Below are positions 57,878 to 64,000 of a stretch of DNA of 64,000 nucleotides, piece after piece; within the stretch, counting starts at the first letter, position 1; every line of letters starts with the position of its first letter. A model generated the notes under the pieces. It worked only from the letters and a program-made list of their open reading frames with translations, had not been told where the DNA came from and ran no database searches. Origin of the DNA: Malus domestica (lineage: Eukaryota; Streptophyta; Magnoliopsida; Rosales; Rosaceae); the NCBI RefSeq assembly GCF_042453785.1, contig NC_091667.1, positions 32,108,001 to 32,172,000 on the forward strand. Direction: 5' to 3'. The translations under genes were made by a program, and so were the position numbers.

Positions 57878-59278
57878 TCACATTCAGATCAAAATTTCCG
57901 GAGCACAGCACTCCCTGCTACCTTATGTTTCAAGTGTAGGCTTTCATACAAGCTGCGAAATGAAGTATTGCGGCGGTCGCTGAGGCGGCCGTGGCGGTGG
58001 TTGCTGTTGCTGGAGATTGTTTGGTGGAGTGGGATGAGATCCGCGAATGTTGGGGGATTTTGGTTTGAATTTCGAACGAACGATGAGAGATGGGCCGAGA
58101 CTAAAATCAGTCGGCCCAAAGTGGTATTTTAATTTTTTTGCGGGCTTTGGCGCTTGGCCAGCCCTTTATTTTGGGCAGGAAACTAGTGTCAAGGGTAAAT
58201 CAGACCAGCGAGTGATCGGTTCGGCTCGACACCTATTTTCAGTAATAAATTGATTAGCCGGTTTAGTTCAAATTAGGTGTTGAGCCGAAACAAACACTCA
58301 TTTAGTGTGGTCTAATTTACACTTGACACCTAATTCGAACTAAACTTGCTAATCAATTTTATTATTAAAAATAGAAAATAGAAGTTTCATAAATGTTTAG
58401 AGCATCTTCAAAGGAGACGTCAAATTCAAAACATTAAATTTAAATTTGATGACTGACTTGACAATTTGACATATTATCAATATTTTTTTTCTACCCGATA
58501 TGCCAAATTTTATTGCTTCATTTATGTTTTTTATAAACAAAAATAATAAAAATTGAGTTATTGTTGGTTTAAAAATAGTAAAATAATAATTAAATATGCT
58601 AACATTTAATGTAAGGCAAATAGAATGCTTTTGGAAATGGCAAAAATAAAATTTGAAGGCAGCTTCAAATTTGACATCTCTTTGTTCATGTCAGCTTAGC
58701 CTTCTTTTTCATGTTATCTTTGACATCTTGGCTGGAGTAAATAGTACATCATTTGTTATCGTTATATGTCTATGTGATACTTTTGACATCTCCTTTGGAG
58801 ATGGCCTTAGGTGACAAATTGAAAATAGAGGCACAAAATTTTTCAATGTGCTGAAAACTTGTTCGAAAAGTGTACCAGACCGTGTTCCCATCACATTGAA
58901 AAATTTCTTAATAGCCGGAGATGCGAGGATGAGGTGGCAATCTGATGCCACGTCAGAGGAGGGGTTTTTCTTAAATTTATTTTAGGGGCAGAATGGGAAG
59001 CTCAAAATTAATTGGGTAGGAAGAGCATAAATAGCGGGTGCAAATAGAAACAACGTTTTCTCTGTTCCTGCAAGTGAACGCATTAACCGCCACCATCACC
59101 CGCAAACTTTAAAACGAACAAAAACCCTAAACCCTCCAGAGGCGCCTCCGAGAGTCAGTCACCGTCCCCAAACCAAAATCCTAAAACCTCCGGAGCCGTA
59201 CGAACATTCCATACAGAACTCCATTGTCTGAGTAATCATCAGCTTCTAGAGAGAGAAAGAAAGGAGAGAGAGAGAGAC
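57878..59278. promoter_or_regulatory. Divergent intergenic region between WRAP73-like and UTP10-like genes
   Basis: 1.4 kb separates the two start codons, transcribed away from each other. A 407-bp MITE occupies 58400-58806. The region just before the UTP10-like ATG is CT/GA-rich (GAGAGAGAAAGAAAGGAGAG) with AAACCCTAAACCCT near 59125, a telobox-like motif common in ribosome-biogenesis gene promoters. Two near-complementary stretches (58240-58370) with TAATTCGAACTAAAC/GTTTAGTTCAAATTA form an inverted repeat. Confidence 0.5.
58400..58806. mobile_element. PIF/Harbinger-like MITE with TTA target duplication
   Basis: The left end is GAGCATCTTCAAAGGAGACG and the right end, reverse complemented, GGCCATCTCCAAAGGAGATG. 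TTA flanks both sides (58397-58399 and 58807-58809). The interior is AT-rich and non-coding. It shares its terminal pattern with 22566-23465 but not its interior. Confidence 0.8.
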
Positions 59279-62200
59279 ATGGCGACCTCGATTGCTGCTC
59301 AGCTAGAAGCCATAAAATCCGTGATACAAGCCGACACGGAGCCGTCGGGGTCCAGCAAGAGGCCGTTCACCCGCCCTTCCATTCTCTTCGACGCCAAAGA
59401 GGCCGCCGATATCGATGTCCACACCATTTTCTCCATAGCACTCCAAGGTCACTCTTCCTTTTTTCTGTTTGTTTCTCGAGAAAATATAAGAGGGAAAATT
59501 GCTGGTGCTCGCTATCGAAGCGAGCTAGTAATGTCTATGAATTGGCCTGTTAGTGTGCGTTTTGGATTCAATTTTTGCAGGAGTCAATGCAAGCAACTTC
59601 ATTTAGAGTTCAGTTTCTATTTTTTCAGCTAAATTAGTTCTTAAAATTCAAAATTGAATATATATTTCTCTATTTTCAGGTCTGGAGGTCCTTGTAAGCG
59701 TCGATGAGCGGTTTAGAATCTATAAGAATGACTTGTTCAGCCAAAAAAGCAAAGATTTGGATAGAGAGTTGATGGGCATTGAGGACAATAATCGGATTAA
59801 TGCTTCGATTAGTTCGTACTTACGGTTACTCTCAGGACACTTTGAGCTGTCATCATCAATCAAGACACTTGAGTACTTGATACGCAGATACAAGTAGGTG
59901 TTCATGTCAATTGTCTTTATTTCCCTTTTCAAATAATTTATGGGAATTTATCATCTCATGTTGTATCTGGGAATTTCAGGATTCATGTCTACAACTTTGA
60001 GGAATTAATTTTGTGTGGTTTGCCATACCATGACACCCACATTTTTGTTCGAATAGTTCAGTTGATTAACTTGAGGTTTGTAAGTTATAATTCTTCTACA
60101 TTGTTCATCGTTTGCTGAAGTTAACAGAATTGACTTGATATTTCATTGTGATTCAGAAATAGTAAATGGAAATTTCTGGACGGCGTAAAAGCTTCTGGTG
60201 CACCACCACCTAGAAACGTTATAGTCCAGCAATGTATCCGTGATAAGGGGGTTTTGGAGATTTTATGCAACTATGTGAGTGTTTGCAACTCTAATTGGTT
60301 GTTTGATTACTTTATTGTCATGATTATTTAAAAAAAAAAAAGAGTTCTTTTTAATGATTGTTAGCCTACAGGCATCCCCATCAAAGAAGTATCGCCCGTC
60401 AAGGACCGTGATAAAATTTTGCATGGCAGTTGTCATCGAGGTTTTGGGTTCTGCTACATCTGTTGACAGTGATGTTGTGAAGAGAATCCTACCGCTCGTT
60501 GCTTCTGGACTTGAGTCAGGCACAAAAGGACATCCAGAAAACAAGGTGAGGCTCCACGAATTTTCATTTTGGAGATTTTAGCAGCTCCTGAAACCATTAT
60601 GCATTTGTTAAAACTGTACCAAAAATAGAAGAAGATTATAGTATGCTTTCTAGACACATACATGGAATAGGAAAGCACAAAATGTTGAAGGATGGGATGA
60701 ACTTGGATTACTTTGCCACGTTAATATCTTCCGTTCGTCTTTCTCTGGGCTGCCTCTGTGGTTTTTGTTTTCTTTTTCAGCTATGAAGTTTAAATTATAT
60801 ATTCTTTTTGTAGGCCGGAGCCATGATGATTGTTGGTTTGCTAGCAAGTAAAGTTACATTATCTCCTAAGCTTGTGAAGAGTTTGATTAGGTCAATTGCT
60901 GAAATTGCTCGAGAGGAGGCGAAAGAGTCGGCTGATCTTCAGTTGTTTCGCTTATCACTTATGACTTTGATCAACCTTGTTCAGGTACTGCTTTGTTCTG
61001 ATATGCAGTAGATTGTAGCATTATTCCTGAATTTTACTGTGTCATTTATCCCTGAATACTGGCTGATGTCTTTATAATAGATCATCCTTTTAGTTGGGTT
61101 GTGGTCAGTGTCCCTTAATCCAGTGGTCTTTCTATAACCCTCTTTTTTAATTGTTTTAAAGAAAAATGAAAATCCTTCAGTTAAGAGTCATTTTATAAGA
61201 GTTACTGAATTTCCCTGATTAGTAATATGGTTTTCTGTTTGTATGTATATATTTTCATAAATTTCTTGTACTTATAAGTTTCCATGAATTTTTTCAGTTG
61301 CAAGCTGTGGATATGTTTCCAATCAAGACTATGGAGATTTTTATGGACATTAGGTAGTTCTTGGTTCCACTAAACTTCTGTAAAGTTTCATACCTTTCGT
61401 GTGTCTGCAATTAGTTTCATGTTCTCTAAGGTTATTTTCTACTTTCATTTTGAAGGGATATCGCTGGAATACTTTTGGGACTGTTTAACGAGTTCAATAT
61501 TGATAGATTCATTTTGGTGCTTTTGGATTCTCTGGTTGATTACAGGTGAGAATCCAGTTTTGGTATTCACTTATTCTTGTAGACATTTCAATTCTCCTTC
61601 CTGTTTCATTCAACTTTGATCATTTATTTGCAGTTCGTCTAATGAATCATGCCAGCTTGCCTTGATCTCGGTATTAGAGACAATTCCTTCCAAGAGTTTT
61701 GTTCAACATGTAGTTGCTAAGGTCTTATCATCCTGCTTGCAAAGTTCACAGAAAATAACAAATTCAACATCATCAATATCAGGTATTTTCGTTTTAAGTT
61801 TTTTATTCTTATTTTTTATTCATATTATATCTTTACAGGCATTCTTGTTCTGCTCTCGTTTTGAAAGTTATTGTTTAATGTGCCCATTCTTATGACTGCA
61901 CTTGCTTTTCTTGTCATATGATTTTGGAGCTGTTGTGTAAACATTCTTCTGCGCAAACTATCTCTAACTGTTTCATATGCATTTCTCATCATAATTTTTG
62001 GTTGCCTTCTAGGAAGCTGGGCAAAGAAAATCTTAATTGTTCTTAGCAAGAAATATCCATCTGAACTACAGGGAGCGGTTCAGAAATTTCTTGATGTATG
62101 TTTCCGACCTTCATTCTCTCTATACCCATGCATGCTTTCTTTGTTCTTGTTCAGGGTATTCTGATTGACTTCTTGGACAGGAAAAGAATGTGCAAACTAA

Positions 62201-64000
62201 GAAAGGGGGCTCAGTATATGAAACTTTGGGTAAAATGTTGGATGGTAACTTGGACACGTCACTGGCTTTTTCGGAATCAAAAATTTGGTTTGGGTTGCAC
62301 CATCCAAAGGTATTTTTGGTATCATCACATTTCTATTTCTATGTATGAATGTGTATGCTGTCAAGAAGTTATGGAAGCAATATCCTGATGTAAGCTTGTG
62401 CTATTGTGTGTTTTTGTAATGTGGCCTAGGCTGATGTTCGTCGCCGTGTACTGTCTGCATTGGGCACATCAGTTGTCCTGGAAGCCAAGGCTATTAATCC
62501 ACAGGTAGCTTTGTGGTTGCAAAATCTAAAGAAGATATTGTTCAATTTTACTAATGCTGCATCAACCAAGTTGCGAATGTATCCAAATTTAATGTTTTGT
62601 TAGTTTTTCTTGATGGAGATGCTATTTGCAATTTCCCAATGCTTGTGACTTCTGAGTTACTGTTTTCACATAACAGTCTTTTGGTAGTTTTGAAGTAGTT
62701 TTTATTACGTAATTAAATTGATTTAATTTTGTCTTTTTGTTTAGTAGTTTTTTGGCATAATATAAATCTGGTTGGATTTACTTTCTAATTAGTGGGCACT
62801 TTTTCCTTTTCTCCTTTGGTGGTTGATATAATTAGTGTGGTCAACACTTAAAACCGGAAGTGTTTGTGTGCAAGAAGAGAGGGGGAGGTGCTGGGGGAGG
62901 GGGGTGCTTGATATTCATGCATATGCATAAGTATTCTGTTACTTTTAGTGTTAAATCGTCCTGGCTTAGTTCATGATTTTATTTTTCTGTGTGCCAGAGT
63001 TTTGTAACCATCCAAGATGCCATATTGCGACAGCTTCATGATGATGATCTTACTGTTGTGCGGGCGGCTCTGTCTGTAGACAAATTGTCCACTATAATAA
63101 ATTCTTCCGATCTTGTTGAAGCACTGGATGATGTTCTTAAAAGATGTTTTAGTATTCTGATGTCAAGTGAGTAACTATTAATTGAATGCTTTCCCTCTGT
63201 ATTTTTTTCTCTCGTGTTGAGTTTCCCTTACTCTGGCATGCACATGTCTAATTTTCAATCTTTTTTTCTTGCAGGTTCGTTGGAGAACACCAGTCTAGCT
63301 TGTGATGTTGCTGTTTTGTGCCTGAATAACGCTAGCTCTGATATCCATGATAATGTTGACCGTTGCAATATACTTGCTGCCATGATATTTCCTCTACTCC
63401 TTGTTCTGCCTAAGGTTGTTTCCTTTTTGTCTAAGACATCAAATTTAATCTACCATTCTCCATTTCTCCAGTTCTTGCACTGACAAGTTGAAATTTTATT
63501 AAAAGATTCATGTTTCACCGTGTACAGACACAGAGGTTAAATTTGAAAGCTTTGGAATTAGCTAAGGAGGTAAAATGGCCACTTTTTGAGAATCTTGCTG
63601 CGCCAGCTTCCAGTACAGCATTTGTAAGTCATCTCGTTGTTAGCTCCACCATGCTTGCTCTCTTCAATTCTTTTCTTCATTTTACCATGAGTTGGGTAAA
63701 ATGTTAAATAAGCTTTTTGAAAGCTGTGTGCTTGTGTATGGAGTGTAGTCTCTATTTTTATTTTGATTCCTTTGTTTTTATTTTTGAGTTATGCATGGTT
63801 GGTTATCTGGTAGTGGTAAGTGTAATTCATGTGAAATGAACAACTCTGAAGTTGTAAACCTGAATATAGGCATCACAACCGGGAAGGCTGTCCTCAATTA
63901 ACATGGACACCATTACTGGTCTGGCCAGCAGGTTCTTGTTGCACCCTGAAGAATTTATGCCGTGGCTTGTTAATAGTGCTAATGCCTTTGAGTCGTCAAG
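59279..64000 (+). CDS. UTP10/HEATR1-like U3 snoRNP protein (5' part, truncated by window)
   Basis: Sixteen exons seen: 59279-59447, 59680-59893, 59980-60075, 60157-60274, 60372-60545, 60814-60984, 61298-61353, 61456-61545, 61634-61782, 62013-62095, 62181-62309, 62430-62504, 62998-63166, 63275-63414, 63528-63623 and 63870 to the window end. All phases close; they give about 686 residues. MATSIAAQLEAIKSVIQADTE, RPFTRPSILFDAKEAADID, SISSYLRLLSGHF, YLIRRYKIHVYNFEELILC, LPYHDTHIFVRIVQLI, NSKWKFLDGVKASGAPPPRN and VIVQQCIRDKGVLE match plant UTP10 (At3g06530-like, from memory). UTP10 is a HEAT-repeat protein of the small-subunit processome in the nucleolus, needed for 18S rRNA maturation. The family is around 2,000 residues, so roughly the first third is present. 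The donor of exon 1 (GTCACT) is weak. Confidence 0.93.

Noticed and set aside
57644-58132. 162-codon plus-strand ORF
   Set aside because: It is antisense to exon 1 and the leader of the WRAP73-like gene; the minus frame has the conserved N-terminus and splice donor.

Overview
This is a nuclear window from a flowering plant. Genes are intron-rich and sparse, spacers are AT-rich and full of small transposons, and the proteins are plant families (oleosin, group IX ERF factors). The repeat content (a Cassandra TRIM, abundant MITEs, a long solo LTR beginning TGTGACAGCCCG, RTE LINE pieces ending in TTG repeats) suggests Rosaceae, probably apple or pear (Malus/Pyrus). The genus is an inference from remembered repeat families.

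Layout. At 1.3-2.0 kb there is a single-exon oleosin gene on the minus strand, with a seed-type promoter. From 2 to 14 kb there is AT-rich spacer with MITE remnants. At 14.4 kb lies an intronless ERF1/ERF2-type transcription factor (group IXa). From 15.4 to 35.4 kb the spacer is a transposon field: a hAT-type element nested in a foldback MITE, a 900-bp PIF/Harbinger-like element, a complete Cassandra TRIM, a tRNA-derived SINE and a 2.8-kb solo LTR, several with clear target-site duplications. At 35.5 and 40.5 kb are two intronless ERF5/6/105-type factors (group IXb). At 42.9-45.2 kb is a decayed ATP-phosphofructokinase pseudogene. At 45.9-48.7 kb is a ten-exon DUF676-type serine hydrolase (minus strand). 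At 50.6-51.5 kb is a broken Copia fragment, and near 52.8 kb a degenerate plastid-type tRNA-Met copy. At 53.7-57.9 kb is a six-exon WRAP73-like WD40 gene (minus strand) with an RTE insertion in intron 1. At 59.3 kb, transcribed away from it, starts a UTP10/HEATR1 ribosome-biogenesis gene that runs off the right edge.

Exon models for the hydrolase (380 aa), the WRAP73-like gene (460 aa) and the UTP10 5' part were assembled by hand from splice sites and conserved protein blocks. All internal phases close, which supports them. The hydrolase, ERF105-type and oleosin genes recall the Arabidopsis interval At5g51180-At5g51210 (from memory), so the left 49 kb looks like an old syntenic block expanded by transposons. 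I found no bacterial-type system, CRISPR array or biosynthetic cluster. The novelty is in the nested mobile elements, tandem duplications within genes and lineage-specific changes in the ERF cluster.
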